A stretch of DNA of 64,000 nt from Snodgrassella gandavensis (lineage in GTDB: Bacteria; Pseudomonadota; Gammaproteobacteria; Burkholderiales; Neisseriaceae), in the NCBI RefSeq assembly GCF_914768025.1, contig NZ_CAJZCE010000009.1:1-64000 (forward strand). The letters run 5' to 3'. Of this stretch, positions 10,051 to 19,269 are shown in pieces. The number at the start of each line of letters is the position of its first letter. Within the stretch, counting starts at the first letter, position 1. Both the position numbers and the translations under genes were made by a program. The notes below the pieces were generated by a model. The model saw only the letters and a program-made list of their open reading frames with translations, searched no databases and was not told the DNA's origin.

Positions 10051-11547
10051 TTATAAAGCACGGCGGAAACTTATGGCGCGCAAAATGTGGCTGGTTTCAA
10101 CGTCATGAGTATCCGCCATATCCGCCAGTGTACGGGCAATACGCAAAATGCGATGAAAGCTGCGTGCTGACAGGGACAGTTTTTCCATGGCACTGGCCAG
10201 AGTCTGCTTGGCCTCGGTGCTGATTCGGGCGATATTGTCTAGTTCACGGTTGCTTAATTGTGCGTTGATTTTACCCTGACGCTGATATTGGCGCGCGCGG
10301 GCTGCGTTGACACGCTCACGAATACTGCTGCTGTTTTCGCCATTAGCTTGTTGTATTAAATCACTGGCCGGTAAGCTGGGTACGTCGATAATGAGGTCTA
10401 TGCGGTCGAGCAGGGGGCCGGAAATTTTATCTCGGTAACGGGATATGGCTTCCGGTGTGCAGCGGCATGGCTTGACCGGATGCCCAAGATAACCACATGG
10501 GCAGGGATTCATTGCGGCTACAAGCTGAAATTTGGCTGGATAGGTAGCCTGACGTGCGGCACGGGAAATGTGAATTTCGCCACTTTCCAGTGGCTCCCGC
10601 AGTACTTCGAGTACTTTGCGGTCAAATTCAGGCAGCTCATCCAGAAACAAAATGCCGTGATGCGCTAAAGAAATTTCACCAGGTCGGGGATCGGAACCGC
10701 CGCCTACCAGCGCAACGGCTGAGGTGCTGTGATGAGGGGAGCGAAATGGCCGTATTTGCTGGTATTGTTGTTGCCCGTGCGGTAAAAGTGACTGTAAAGA
10801 CCAGACGCTTACCAGTTCTGTTGTGGTTAACGGAGGTAATATACCGGGCAGGCGCTGCGCCAGCATGGATTTGCCTGTTCCCGGTGGTCCTGACATCAAT
10901 AAGCTGTGACCACCGGCTGCGGCTATTTCTAGTGCCAGTCTGGCTGTTTGCTGTCCGCGCACATCTGCCATATCGGGATAGGCTGTTTCGGCCGGTTGCT
11001 GTTGCAGGTGTTGTGCCTCTACGGCACTAAGTAATTGCTGCTGGTTGAGATGGGCAGCTACAGCAGCCAATGTGCAGGCTCCATATACGCATGTTTGCGG
11101 TAGTAAGGCGGTTTGAAAAGCGTTGTCTTGTGGCAGAATAAAGGCACGCTGATGTTGCCGAGCAGCTTCTGCCATGGCGATGGCACCACGGATTGGCCTG
11201 ATTTGGCCGGATAGGCCGAGTTCTCCGGCCAGCTCATACTGATGCAGAGTGGTGCAGTCTATCTGGCCGGAGGCTGCCAGTATGCCGATGGCTATTGGTA
11301 GGTCAAACCGACCTGATTCTTTGGGCAGATCAGCCGGTGCCAGATTAACGGTAATTTTTTTGGCCGGAAAATCGAAACCAGACTGAATAATGGCAGCCCT
11401 TACCCGATCCCGGCTTTCCTTGACTTCGGTATCCGGTAAGCCAACGATACTGAATGCAGGCAGGCCATTGGCCAGATGAGCTTCTACTTCTACCAGTGGT
11501 GCTGCCATGCCAGTCAGGGCACGACTATAAACAACTGCCCATGACAT
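10051..11547 (-). CDS. comM: Magnesium-chelatase-like AAA+ ATPase, ComM/YifB family
   Basis: A hexameric helicase that promotes branch migration during integration of incoming DNA in natural transformation. The 498-aa protein has the N-terminal ChlI-like domain (VEVEAHLANGLPAFSIVGLP), Walker A GPPGTGKS near residue 220, Walker B LFLDELPEF, the zinc-like cluster CPCGYLGHPVKPCRC and the C-terminal Mg-chelatase domain (SARSFHRILRIARTLADM). It has the usual length for the family. ubiK starts just upstream (11 bp), so they are probably one transcript. Its retention implies homologous import of DNA was or is used by this lineage. Confidence 0.93.
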   Translation of the reverse strand: MSWAVVYSRALTGMAAPLVEVEAHLANGLPAFSIVGLPDTEVKESRDRVRAAIIQSGFDFPAKKITVNLAPADLPKESGRFDLPIAIGILAASGQIDCTTLHQYELAGELGLSGQIRPIRGAIAMAEAARQHQRAFILPQDNAFQTALLPQTCVYGACTLAAVAAHLNQQQLLSAVEAQHLQQQPAETAYPDMADVRGQQTARLALEIAAAGGHSLLMSGPPGTGKSMLAQRLPGILPPLTTTELVSVWSLQSLLPHGQQQYQQIRPFRSPHHSTSAVALVGGGSDPRPGEISLAHHGILFLDELPEFDRKVLEVLREPLESGEIHISRAARQATYPAKFQLVAAMNPCPCGYLGHPVKPCRCTPEAISRYRDKISGPLLDRIDLIIDVPSLPASDLIQQANGENSSSIRERVNAARARQYQRQGKINAQLSNRELDNIARISTEAKQTLASAMEKLSLSARSFHRILRIARTLADMADTHDVETSHILRAISFRRAL

Positions 11548-11558
11548 GGGTTGATTCC

Positions 11559-11849
11559 TCAGGCAGGCGAATCGGTATTGTTCTCTGGTGCAGAAGCAGG
11601 GTTGTTGCTGTTTTGTGCCAGCAATGCTTCCAGCGCAATTACCCGTGTTTCCAGCTCGGCCAGTTTCTCTCTGGTTTTCAGTAACACCTGCTGCTGAATA
11701 TCAAATTCTTCGCGTGTAATCAGATCCATCCGGTTGAAAGCACTGCCAAGCATGGATTTGACATTTTTCTCCATGTCTTTGATGGGGCTGTTGCTGATGG
11801 TATCACTGAGTTTATCGCTGATGTCGTCAAAAATTTTTTTGCTGAGCAT
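11559..11849 (-). CDS. ubiK: Ubiquinone biosynthesis accessory factor, UbiK (YqiC/BMFP) family
   Basis: A small (96 aa) protein with an amphipathic N-terminal half (residues 1-45, ISDKLSDTISNSPIKDMEKN) and a C-terminal coiled coil (LLKTREKLAELETRVIALEALL). This is the layout of YqiC/UbiK, a membrane-associated trimeric factor that helps the Ubi complex with aerobic ubiquinone synthesis by binding UbiJ. The tail is a disordered Asn/Pro/Ala segment. It is followed closely by comM. Confidence 0.85.
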   Translation of the reverse strand: MLSKKIFDDISDKLSDTISNSPIKDMEKNVKSMLGSAFNRMDLITREEFDIQQQVLLKTREKLAELETRVIALEALLAQNSNNPASAPENNTDSPA

Positions 11850-11933
11850 GACCTGAATCCTTTTGATAGCAAGGTAATCAATGTCTGTGATTGTACGGGT
11901 GAAACAGTTGGTAATGCAATGCTTATGTGTTGT

Positions 11934-12374
11934 TCAGGGAGCAGAAAACACAATATTGTAGTGCTTGCCGTCAAGGGTTAAATCGCCGAGAAAATCGTTG
12001 CGTTCGTCAACACATACTGGCAGTACGGCATGATGTGCCATCCAGATGCCTTGTCCCTGAGGTTTGAAATCGGTACGGTTAAAGCCTAGATCCATATTGC
12101 GCATGGTGAAATGGATGCTGATTCGCTGTATCGATGCCGGTACCTGCCGCATGCTGATGTCAAAGGGTTTGGTAATATCTGCCGGTGGGGTAAATTGGAT
12201 TACTGCGCCACCGGGCAGTACACAACCAGTGCGCACGTCACACTTGCTAAGTGTACTTTGTGCATTTGTACGGCTGTTTTGCCAAAGAACAATGCCAATG
12301 ATGCTGGGGACAGCTATGATAAAGATAAGTAGGCCGATGATGACGGCGGTTGAATTTTTGGCAGGCTGAGTCAT
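11934..12374 (-). CDS. Conserved membrane-anchored protein of unknown function
   Basis: I do not recognise a named family. The 146-aa protein has one N-terminal transmembrane helix (about 12-31, IIGLLIFIIAVPSIIGIVLW), which places the rest in the periplasm. The exported part is beta-rich with cysteines in CDVRTGC and PVCVDE, which could form disulfides through DsbA encoded nearby. The segment IQRISIHFTMRNMDLGFNR resembles a small beta-sandwich. The start is an ATG at 12372-12374. It lies 84 bp upstream of ubiK. A role in handling a ligand or metal is possible but unsupported. Confidence 0.75.
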   Translation of the reverse strand: MTQPAKNSTAVIIGLLIFIIAVPSIIGIVLWQNSRTNAQSTLSKCDVRTGCVLPGGAVIQFTPPADITKPFDISMRQVPASIQRISIHFTMRNMDLGFNRTDFKPQGQGIWMAHHAVLPVCVDERNDFLGDLTLDGKHYNIVFSAP

Positions 12375-12467
12375 GGTGTTGGCAGGCGGTAGTGTAAGTT
12401 AAGGAGTCAGTGTTTGGTAGTTGTCGGGCAGAATATGATGGATAAAGGCACAGGCTGACGTTGACTA

Positions 12468-13256
12468 TTATTGCTCCTGAATGATGCCATGCACGCCTAG
12501 TGAAAACCAGTCGGGCTGGGCCACAGGCTGGCTGGATTTTTGTAGTAAAGCCATAATTGGTACGCCAGAGGGATGTTGCTGTAACAGGGTAAGGAGTAGC
12601 TGGATGTCTTCACTGCTGGCTACAGGCCAGATAATAGCTGCCGCTGTTTGTGCCTGTAGCCACTGTTCACGGTTATGACAGACAGCCCAGATGTTGGCTG
12701 TGGGATGCTGGTTTGTCAGTTGCAGCAGTTGGCCGGCTGGTACATAAACAACTGTTGTTGTAGCTATACCGGGCTGATAGGGCAGTATCTGTAATGCTGG
12801 TTGTTGTGGTGTTGCGGTATGAAAGCCTGTATTTGAATGGCCTCTCATGTTGGTGGGAATGGCTAATGCAGCCAGAATAGGCGCGTTTGCCGGCAACATA
12901 GGTGCAACTGTGAGATTGCCCGGTTTTTGCCAGCGCCAGCTTTGCTGTTCACGTGCGGTTAATTGTCCATGCCACTGGCTGGCAGCAATGCGATAAAAAT
13001 GCAGGTGAACATGGGCATGTTCGTAATGGTGAATTTTGGTTAGCCATGGGGTGGCTGTGGTGATTTCTATGCCCAGCTCTTCGGCAAATTCGCGCTGTAA
13101 TGCGGCCAGACGGCTTTCATTTGCTTCAACTTTACCGCCGGCAAATTCCCAGTAGCCAGCATAGGCTTTGCCTGCCGGGCGCGAGCTGAGCAGAAATTCA
13201 CCTTGCTGGTTATAAAGAACGCCGGCAACAACTTCAATCAGGCTGTTATCACTCAT
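12468..13256 (-). CDS. mutT: Nudix hydrolase MutT (8-oxo-dGTP diphosphatase) with C-terminal extension
   Basis: Residues 1-130 form a MutT domain with a complete Nudix box (GKVEANESRLAALQREFAEE followed by LGI), which hydrolyses 8-oxo-dGTP and prevents A:T to C:G changes. Residues of about 150-262 form a second domain. Neisseriaceae and many proteobacteria fuse MutT to a thiamine-phosphate-synthase-like domain, and this C-terminal part is probably that, but it is short and divergent and the phosphate-binding motif is not evident. Its ATG overlaps the acpS stop by 4 bp (ATGA), showing translational coupling with the gene upstream. Confidence 0.88.
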   Translation of the reverse strand: MSDNSLIEVVAGVLYNQQGEFLLSSRPAGKAYAGYWEFAGGKVEANESRLAALQREFAEELGIEITTATPWLTKIHHYEHAHVHLHFYRIAASQWHGQLTAREQQSWRWQKPGNLTVAPMLPANAPILAALAIPTNMRGHSNTGFHTATPQQPALQILPYQPGIATTTVVYVPAGQLLQLTNQHPTANIWAVCHNREQWLQAQTAAAIIWPVASSEDIQLLLTLLQQHPSGVPIMALLQKSSQPVAQPDWFSLGVHGIIQEQ

Positions 13257-13639
13257 TGAGCATACTCGGCTACAGCAAAGGCCACGATATGATTGTCTTC
13301 ATCAGTTAGACTCAGGTGGATACGCCCGATATTTTTTTGCTTGAGCCATTGTGCCAAAGGCTTTTCAACAATAAATTCAGGACGACCCAATTCATTGTGA
13401 CCAATACCGATGTTACGTAGAGTAACTGGGCTGCGCAAACCGGTATGTACGGCTTTGGCAAAAGCTTCTTTGGCTGCAAAACGTTTGGCCAGAAACTCGA
13501 CAGGCTGATTGGCTGAAGGCCATTCCAGTGCTTCGATCCGTGACAGCATTTTTTCAGCCACGGCATTGGCTCCGTAGGTTTTACACATTTTGGCGATGCG
13601 GTCAATTTTTACTAAGTCTGTACCTATGCCGTAAATCAT
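13253..13639 (-). CDS. acpS: Holo-[acyl-carrier-protein] synthase
   Basis: It transfers 4'-phosphopantetheine from CoA to a serine of acyl carrier protein. The 128-aa protein has the typical length and motifs: IYGIGTDLVKIDRI with the metal-binding Asp, then FLAKRFAAKEAFAKA with the Glu/Lys pair, and LSLTDEDNHIVAFAV near the end. It sits between pdxJ (upstream, 24 bp) and mutT (overlapping by 4 bp), an arrangement common in proteobacteria. Confidence 0.95.
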   Translation of the reverse strand: MIYGIGTDLVKIDRIAKMCKTYGANAVAEKMLSRIEALEWPSANQPVEFLAKRFAAKEAFAKAVHTGLRSPVTLRNIGIGHNELGRPEFIVEKPLAQWLKQKNIGRIHLSLTDEDNHIVAFAVAEYAQ

Positions 13640-13662
13640 TTTTTTCCTTTTGCTGGTAAAGA

Positions 13663-14394
13663 TTAATAAGGAATGCTGCGCGCACGAAAAATGGCGGTTT
13701 TCATTTGTTCAATGGCTTGGGGCAATCCGATGAAAATGGCTTGGGCAATCAATGCATGGCCGATATTGAGTTCATGAATGGCCAGAATTTTGGCAATGGG
13801 GGCGACATTATGAATATTCAGTCCATGTCCGGCATTGACGATTATGCCCATTTCGCTGGCCTGATGAGCGGCATCTTCGATGCGAGCCAGTTGCTGCTGA
13901 CGCTGCTGTGTGTCTGCGGCCTCGGCGTAGGCACCGGTATGCAGTTCGATGACTGATGCGCCGACTTCATGACAGGCCTGTATTTGCCGGCTGTCAGCGT
14001 CGATAAACAGTGATACGCGAATGCCGGCAGCAGTTAGTTTCTGGGTATATTCTGCTACTTTGTCCTGCTGTGACAGCACATCCAGCCCACCTTCGGTGGT
14101 GATTTCCTGTCGTTTTTCTGGAACGATGCATACATCGGCTGGCTGAACGGACAGCGCGTTATCCAACATCTCTGGGGTAAGCGCCATTTCGAGATTGAGG
14201 CGGGTGCTAATGGCGTTTTTGACAGCGAATACATCAGCATCACGAATATGACGCCGATCTTCGCGCAGATGCATGGTAATCAGATCAGCACCATGCGTTT
14301 CGGCTAAGAGTGCGGCCTCCAGTGGGCTGGGATAAATACTGCCGCGGGCATTACGCACAGTTGCAACGTGGTCTATGTTTACGCCAAGTAGCAT
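13663..14394 (-). CDS. pdxJ: Pyridoxine 5'-phosphate synthase
   Basis: It condenses 1-deoxyxylulose 5-phosphate with 3-amino-2-oxopropyl phosphate to pyridoxine 5'-phosphate, the ring-closing step of DXP-dependent vitamin B6 synthesis. It has 243 aa with the TIM-barrel motifs [55 protein letters not shown] and [12 protein letters not shown]. It heads a probable pdxJ-acpS-mutT operon on the minus strand. Confidence 0.97.
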   Translation of the reverse strand: MLLGVNIDHVATVRNARGSIYPSPLEAALLAETHGADLITMHLREDRRHIRDADVFAVKNAISTRLNLEMALTPEMLDNALSVQPADVCIVPEKRQEITTEGGLDVLSQQDKVAEYTQKLTAAGIRVSLFIDADSRQIQACHEVGASVIELHTGAYAEAADTQQRQQQLARIEDAAHQASEMGIIVNAGHGLNIHNVAPIAKILAIHELNIGHALIAQAIFIGLPQAIEQMKTAIFRARSIPY

Positions 14395-14468
14395 AAGCTT
14401 TTACCTAATGCTGGTTAAATGATATGTCACGATACTTTACCCTTGCCCGGCTGTAAAGATAAACTGAT

Positions 14469-14786
14469 TTAACTTTGTTTTGCTGCAAATAAATCGTTAT
14501 CAAAAAGATCAGGATTATGCTCTGGGGCGTCGCTTCTGAGATGGCAGTCCAGATGCACATCGCTGTCTGTCTGACAGCAGCAGGGCAGTATTTCACCCGG
14601 CGCGATAAAGGCTAGTGGCTGCTCTGGATAACTCACTTGTCCGGAAAGCAGTTTGAGGCGGCAGGAGCCGCAATAACCACTGCGACACTGGTATTCAACT
14701 TCGTGTCCGGTGCGTTCCAGCCCTTCTAACAGGGTTTCATCCTGTTGCAGGGTAAACGTTTTGTCGCAGGTGGTGATTAGGCTCAT
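14469..14786 (-). CDS. yfaE: [2Fe-2S] ferredoxin, YfaE type, partner of class Ia ribonucleotide reductase
   Basis: A small plant-type ferredoxin of 105 aa with cluster ligands C-R-S-G-Y-C-G-S-C-R and a later CCCQ. In E. coli YfaE supplies electrons and iron to build or repair the diferric-tyrosyl cofactor of NrdB. The proposed ATG at 14784-14786 aligns with the short YfaE N-terminus. A TTG at 14856-14858, overlapping the nrdB stop, would add 24 unrelated residues and is less likely. It follows nrdB by 61 bp, so nrdA-nrdB-yfaE form one functional unit. The C-terminal tail (about 18 residues, acidic) is longer than in E. coli. Confidence 0.88.
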   Translation of the reverse strand: MSLITTCDKTFTLQQDETLLEGLERTGHEVEYQCRSGYCGSCRLKLLSGQVSYPEQPLAFIAPGEILPCCCQTDSDVHLDCHLRSDAPEHNPDLFDNDLFAAKQS

Positions 14787-14847
14787 TTTCAGCGTTGCTG
14801 CATTCCGGTTAGTGTTTGTGGTTTTCGCCAGACTGGATGGTACGGAT

Positions 14848-16002
14848 TTAAAGTTCAAAATCGCTTAAGTCGTCTTCATTCAGCTCGGCATCAATCTGGC
14901 CAACCAGATATGAGCTGACTTCGACTTCCTGTGGTGCGACCTGTACATTGTCTGAAGACAGCCAGGCATTAATCCAAGGAATCGGGTTTTGCTTGGCATG
15001 CTCAAAAGCAGGAGGTAAACCTACAGCCTGCATGCGCAGGTTGGTGATGTATTCGACATACTGGCCAAGAATGTCTTTATTCAGGCCAATCATGGATCCG
15101 TCTTTAAATAGGTATTCAGCCCAGTCTTTTTCCTGCATGGCAGCGCGGTGGAAGAGCTGGAAGCATTCTTCTTCGGTTTCTGCCGCAATCTGAGCCATTT
15201 CGGGATCATCTGCACCTGTACGCATCAGGTTGAGTATTTGCTGCGTGCCGGTGAGGTGCAAAGCCTCATCGCGGGCAATCAGTTTGATGATTTTGGCATT
15301 GCCTTCCATTAGCTCGCGTTCGGCAAAAGCAAAAGAGCAGGCAAATGACACATAAAAACGGATTGCTTCGAGCACGTTGACACACATTAGGCACAGGTAG
15401 AGTTTTTTCTTCAGCTCATGCAGGCTGATTTCTACGATTTTGCCGTTAATCTGGTGTTTGCCTACGCCCTGTAAGTTGTAGTATTGGGTATATTCGATTA
15501 AATCATCGTAGTAACAGGCAATTTCTTCGGCACGGGCAATGATGTGTTTGTTTTGTACGATGTCATCAAATACGATGGACGGGTCGTTGACGATATTGCG
15601 AATGATATGGGTATAGCTGCGTGAATGAATAGTCTCGGAAAACGACCAGGTTTCAATCCAGGTTTCCAGCTCGGGAATGGATACCAGAGGCAGTAAGGCA
15701 ACATTAGGACTACGGCCCTGTATGGAATCAAGCAGGGTCTGGTATTTCAGATTGCTGATAAAGATGTGTTTTTCATGTTCGGGTAAGTTGGCATAGTCGA
15801 TGCGGTCGCGCGATACGTCCACTTCTTCTGGGCGCCAGAAGAAGGATAATTGCTTTTCAATCAGTTTTTCAAAAATATCAAATTTTTGCTGATCATAACG
15901 GGCTACATTGACGGGCTGACCGAAGAACATAGGTTCTGTCAGGGCATTATTCGGTTTTTGACAGAATGTGCTGTAGTTCATTGACAGATGCTCACAGGCC
16001 AT
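14848..16002 (-). CDS. nrdB: Ribonucleoside-diphosphate reductase class Ia, beta subunit
   Basis: It carries the diferric-tyrosyl radical needed by NrdA to reduce ribonucleotides aerobically. The 384-aa protein is almost colinear with E. coli Nrd[55 protein letters not shown], the radical and iron region ([16 protein letters not shown]) and [10 protein letters not shown]. The C-terminal acidic tail (DLSDFEL) is the piece that docks to NrdA. The first ATG (16000-16002) has GAG upstream, while a second ATG at 15979-15981 matches the E. coli start better, so the first seven residues are uncertain. The gene lies 74 bp after nrdA. Confidence 0.96.
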   Translation of the reverse strand: MACEHLSMNYSTFCQKPNNALTEPMFFGQPVNVARYDQQKFDIFEKLIEKQLSFFWRPEEVDVSRDRIDYANLPEHEKHIFISNLKYQTLLDSIQGRSPNVALLPLVSIPELETWIETWSFSETIHSRSYTHIIRNIVNDPSIVFDDIVQNKHIIARAEEIACYYDDLIEYTQYYNLQGVGKHQINGKIVEISLHELKKKLYLCLMCVNVLEAIRFYVSFACSFAFAERELMEGNAKIIKLIARDEALHLTGTQQILNLMRTGADDPEMAQIAAETEEECFQLFHRAAMQEKDWAEYLFKDGSMIGLNKDILGQYVEYITNLRMQAVGLPPAFEHAKQNPIPWINAWLSSDNVQVAPQEVEVSSYLVGQIDAELNEDDLSDFEL

Positions 16003-16050
16003 GGCGATACTCTTTATTCAAATTGACGTAGATGGGGAATAGGGGAATAA

Positions 16051-16070
16051 AAGGGTGCTTGAGCACCCTT
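16051..16070. terminator. Intercistronic hairpin between nrdA and nrdB
   Basis: AAGGGTGCT and AGCACCCTT form a perfect 9-bp stem with a 2-nt centre. On the minus strand it is followed by TTTTATT. It may partially terminate or protect the nrdA message and so set the NrdA:NrdB ratio. Confidence 0.55.
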
Positions 16071-16076
16071 GGGGAA

Positions 16077-18356
16077 TCAGATTTTGCAGGCACCGCTGGC
16101 ACAGCCGTCATCCTGAATGCTGGTTTGCATGTCGTCGGCACCATCACGGGTATTCTGGTAATACAAGGTTTTCAGGCCGAATTTATAGGCTGTCAACAAG
16201 TCCTTGATTAGTTGTTTCATCGGGACTTTTTGTCCTTCAAAGCGTTGTGGGTCGTAGTTGGTATTGGCTGATATCGATTGGTCGATGAATTTCTGCATAA
16301 TACCCACTAGATGTAGGTAGCCTTCATTGTTTGGCATGTCCCACAGCAGCTCATACTGGTGCTGTAGGCGTTCAAATTCTGGCACAACCTGTTTGAGAAT
16401 GCCGTCTTTGGATGCTTTTACGGATACCAGTCCGCGCGGGGGCTCAATACCATTGGTAGCATTGGCAATCTGGCTGGATGTTTCTGAAGGCATCAGTGCT
16501 GTTAGGGTGGAGTTGCGCAGGCCATGTTTGACGATATCGGCACGCAAGGCTTCCCAGTCCAGATGTAGTGGTTCCTGACAGATTTTGTCCAAATCTTTTT
16601 TGTAGGTATCAATTGGTAGTAAGCCTTGTGCATAGGTGGTGTCGCTGAATTTAGGACAGGCACCCAGCTCTTTTGCCAATTTGACCGATGCTTTGAGTAG
16701 GTAATACTGGATGGCCTCAAATGTACGGTGGGTAAGGCCGATGGCTGAACCATCACTGTATTTCACGCCGTTTTTGGCCAGATAGTAAGCAAAGTTGATA
16801 ACCCCGATACCTAGTGTACGCCGGTTCATGGTGGCCAGTTCGGCAGCCTTGATGGGATAGTTCTGATAATCCAGTAAGGCATCCAGAGCACGAGTAGCGA
16901 GCTCGGCCAGCTCTTCTAGCTCTTCCAGATTTTCCAGTGCGCCCAGATTGAATGCCGACAGGGTACACAGGGCAATTTCTCCATCCGGGTCATTGATGTC
17001 GTTCAGTGGACGGGTGGGCAGGGCAATTTCCAGACACAGGTTGGACTGGCGCACCGGTGCCAGTTTGGGATCAAACGGACTGTGGGTATTGCAGTGGTCG
17101 ACATTCTGGATATATATACGTCCGGTACCGGCGCGTTCCTGCATTAACAGTGAGAACAGGTCAACAGCAGGAATGCTGCGACGGGTAATGCTGCTGTCTT
17201 TTTCGTATAAGACATAAAGGCGTTCAAATTCGTCCTGATCAGCAAAAAATGCGTCATACAGCCCCGGTACTTCTGAGGGTGAAAACAGGCTGATGTTTTC
17301 ACCTTTAATCAGGCGGGTATACAGCAGGCGGTTAATCTGTACGCCGTAATCCAGATGACGGACACGGTTTTCTTCCACGCCACGGTTGTTTTTCAGTACC
17401 AGCAGATTTTCTACTTCCAGATGCCATAAGGGATAGAACAGGGTGGCTGCTCCGCCGCGTACACCTCCTTGTGAGCATGATTTAACCGCCGCCTGAAACA
17501 TTTTATAAAACGGGATGCAGCCGGTGTGTTGGGCTTCACCACCGCGTATTTCGCTGCCTAGGGCGCGAATACGGCCAGCGTTAATACCAATGCCGGCTCG
17601 CTGGGATACATATTTGACAATCGAGCTGGTGGTGGCATTGATGCTGTCAAGGCTGTCATCGCATTCAATCAGCACGCAGGAAGAAAACTGGCGTGTTGGT
17701 GTGCGCACACCAGACATAATTGGTGTGGGCAGGGAAATTTTGAAGGTGCTGATGGCGTGATAGAATTTTTTTACATATTCCAGTCGGCTTGTCTGCGGAT
17801 AGCGGGCAAACAGACACATCGCTACTAGCATATATAAAAACTGTGGGCTTTCAAAGATTTGTCTGGTAACTCGGTTTTGTACCAGATATTTGCCTTCAAG
17901 TTGTTTGACTGCTGCGTAGGAAAATGTTAGGTCGCGATTATGGTCAATGCAGGCATTCAGTTGATCAAACTCAGCCCGTGAATAATCCTGTAATATGTGT
18001 TCATCGTATTTACCTGATTCAGTCAGGCTGGTTACGTGGTCATACAGATGTGGCGGTTCAAACCGGCCAAAAGCAATTTTGCGTAAGTGGAAGATAGCCA
18101 GACGGGCAGCCAGATACTGATAGTCTGGTGTTTCGGTAGATATCAGGTCGGCTGCGGCCTTGATAATGGTTTCGTGAATGTCATCTGTGCGAATACCATT
18201 GTAAAACTGGATGTGTGAGCGCATTTCTACCTGAGATACGGATACATTATCCAGCCCCTCTGCCGCCCAGGTAACAACTTTATGAATTTTATCCAGATTG
18301 ATGTCTTCCAAACTTCCGTTACGTTTGGTTACTTTGAGATTGGCTACCGCATTCAT
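16077..18356 (-). CDS. nrdA: Ribonucleoside-diphosphate reductase class Ia, alpha subunit
   Basis: The catalytic subunit that reduces NDPs to dNDPs. It has 759 aa, close to E. coli NrdA. An ATP-cone allosteric domain fills residues 1-95 (KVTKRNGSLEDINLDKIHKV), followed by the ten-stranded barrel with SNLCLEIALPTRP and LCTLSAFNLG holding active-site cysteine regions. The conserved late tyrosine pair is seen in KTLYYQNTRDG. The C-terminus CASGACKI supplies the shuttle cysteines C752 and C757 reduced by thioredoxin or glutaredoxin. Two NrdR boxes lie 46-92 bp upstream, so dNTP-dependent repression is expected. Confidence 0.97.
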   Translation of the reverse strand: MNAVANLKVTKRNGSLEDINLDKIHKVVTWAAEGLDNVSVSQVEMRSHIQFYNGIRTDDIHETIIKAAADLISTETPDYQYLAARLAIFHLRKIAFGRFEPPHLYDHVTSLTESGKYDEHILQDYSRAEFDQLNACIDHNRDLTFSYAAVKQLEGKYLVQNRVTRQIFESPQFLYMLVAMCLFARYPQTSRLEYVKKFYHAISTFKISLPTPIMSGVRTPTRQFSSCVLIECDDSLDSINATTSSIVKYVSQRAGIGINAGRIRALGSEIRGGEAQHTGCIPFYKMFQAAVKSCSQGGVRGGAATLFYPLWHLEVENLLVLKNNRGVEENRVRHLDYGVQINRLLYTRLIKGENISLFSPSEVPGLYDAFFADQDEFERLYVLYEKDSSITRRSIPAVDLFSLLMQERAGTGRIYIQNVDHCNTHSPFDPKLAPVRQSNLCLEIALPTRPLNDINDPDGEIALCTLSAFNLGALENLEELEELAELATRALDALLDYQNYPIKAAELATMNRRTLGIGVINFAYYLAKNGVKYSDGSAIGLTHRTFEAIQYYLLKASVKLAKELGACPKFSDTTYAQGLLPIDTYKKDLDKICQEPLHLDWEALRADIVKHGLRNSTLTALMPSETSSQIANATNGIEPPRGLVSVKASKDGILKQVVPEFERLQHQYELLWDMPNNEGYLHLVGIMQKFIDQSISANTNYDPQRFEGQKVPMKQLIKDLLTAYKFGLKTLYYQNTRDGADDMQTSIQDDGCASGACKI

Positions 18357-18743
18357 GAGTGATTCTTTCTAGCACAAGTAAAGCAGAAAAAAACAGTGAC
18401 GACACAAAATGTAGTGGTCAACTGTTATTCTGAACACAATATACTGGTTTTTTGCTCTAAAAAAAAGACTTGTCAAAACTGACTATATCCGCTTCTTCAT
18501 AATGGGTGGGTTAAGCGGTGTAATGATTTTTGTTGATTCACAAACAGTTTGGTTTGATTTGTCTCATTTTGAATGAAACAGTAAAAAAAATTATTAATTT
18601 TTCAGTTTTATTAGTTTTTTTATATCGGGGGATAAATCTGCGCTGTATCTGGCTACATTTACTGGGAAAAAGATATACTGCCTAAAATATAAGCTTGGCA
18701 GGGCTGTCACTTAATTTTAGACAGTAATTACAGATACTGGGCT
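18357..18743. other. nrdA-luxS intergenic region
   Basis: A 387-bp gene-free stretch. It holds the NrdR boxes near nrdA. The remainder, particularly about 18540-18720, is AT-rich leader or 3'-flank sequence with no open frame or hairpin I can support. Confidence 0.6.
18402..18448 (-). promoter_or_regulatory. Tandem NrdR boxes upstream of nrdA
   Basis: Two near-consensus NrdR boxes start at 18402 (ACACAAAATGTAGTG) and at 18434 (ACACAATATACTGGT). They are 32 bp apart from start to start, about three helical turns, the spacing known for NrdR dimers of boxes. The rest of the 387-bp region to luxS is AT-rich, with a TTGACA on the minus strand at 18471-18476 but no well-spaced -10. Confidence 0.8.
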
Positions 18744-19250
18744 CTAGTGTTGCAATAGTGACTCATCTAGTTTTAAGTCATTGTTGTAATTAATGCTAAT
18801 CTGGCTGTCCAGTACCTTTTGAGCAATAGCTTGGGCTTCTTCAAGCGAATGCATGGTGTAGCTGCCACACTGATAACGGTTCAGTTCGGGTATGTGATTC
18901 TGGTCGGCTACGGCAAGCACATCCTGCATGGCCGCTGCCCAGGCCTTGGCCACTGTGGCTTCATCAGGTGTTCCTATCAGGCTCATGTAAAAGCCGGTGC
19001 GACAGCCCATGGGGGAAATGTCGATTATTTCCACTTTGTCGCTGTTAAGGTGGTTGCGCATAAAACCAGCAAATAAATGTTCGAGTGTATGCATGCCTTT
19101 TTCTGGCAGAATGGTCTGATTGGGTTTGCAGAAACGCAAATCAAACACGGTGATGTCGTCCCCTTTGGGCGTTGTCATGTTTTTGGCTACACGCACTGCT
19201 GGTGCATGCATGCGGGTATGGTCTACAGTAAAACTATCCAGTAATGGCAT
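18744..19250 (-). CDS. luxS: S-ribosylhomocysteine lyase (autoinducer-2 synthase)
   Basis: It splits S-ribosylhomocysteine into homocysteine and DPD, the AI-2 precursor, completing the activated methyl cycle begun by MtnN (encoded at 60586). The 168-aa protein shows the metal-binding H54-T-L-E-H58 and C128 (NRYQCGSY), and the catalytic C83 in GCRTGFY. It is full length. AAGGAAT precedes the ATG. purL lies 20 bp upstream on the same strand and could share its transcript. Confidence 0.97.
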   Translation of the reverse strand: MPLLDSFTVDHTRMHAPAVRVAKNMTTPKGDDITVFDLRFCKPNQTILPEKGMHTLEHLFAGFMRNHLNSDKVEIIDISPMGCRTGFYMSLIGTPDEATVAKAWAAAMQDVLAVADQNHIPELNRYQCGSYTMHSLEEAQAIAQKVLDSQISINYNNDLKLDESLLQH

Positions 19251-19269
19251 GATGATTCCTTGGTAGTTG

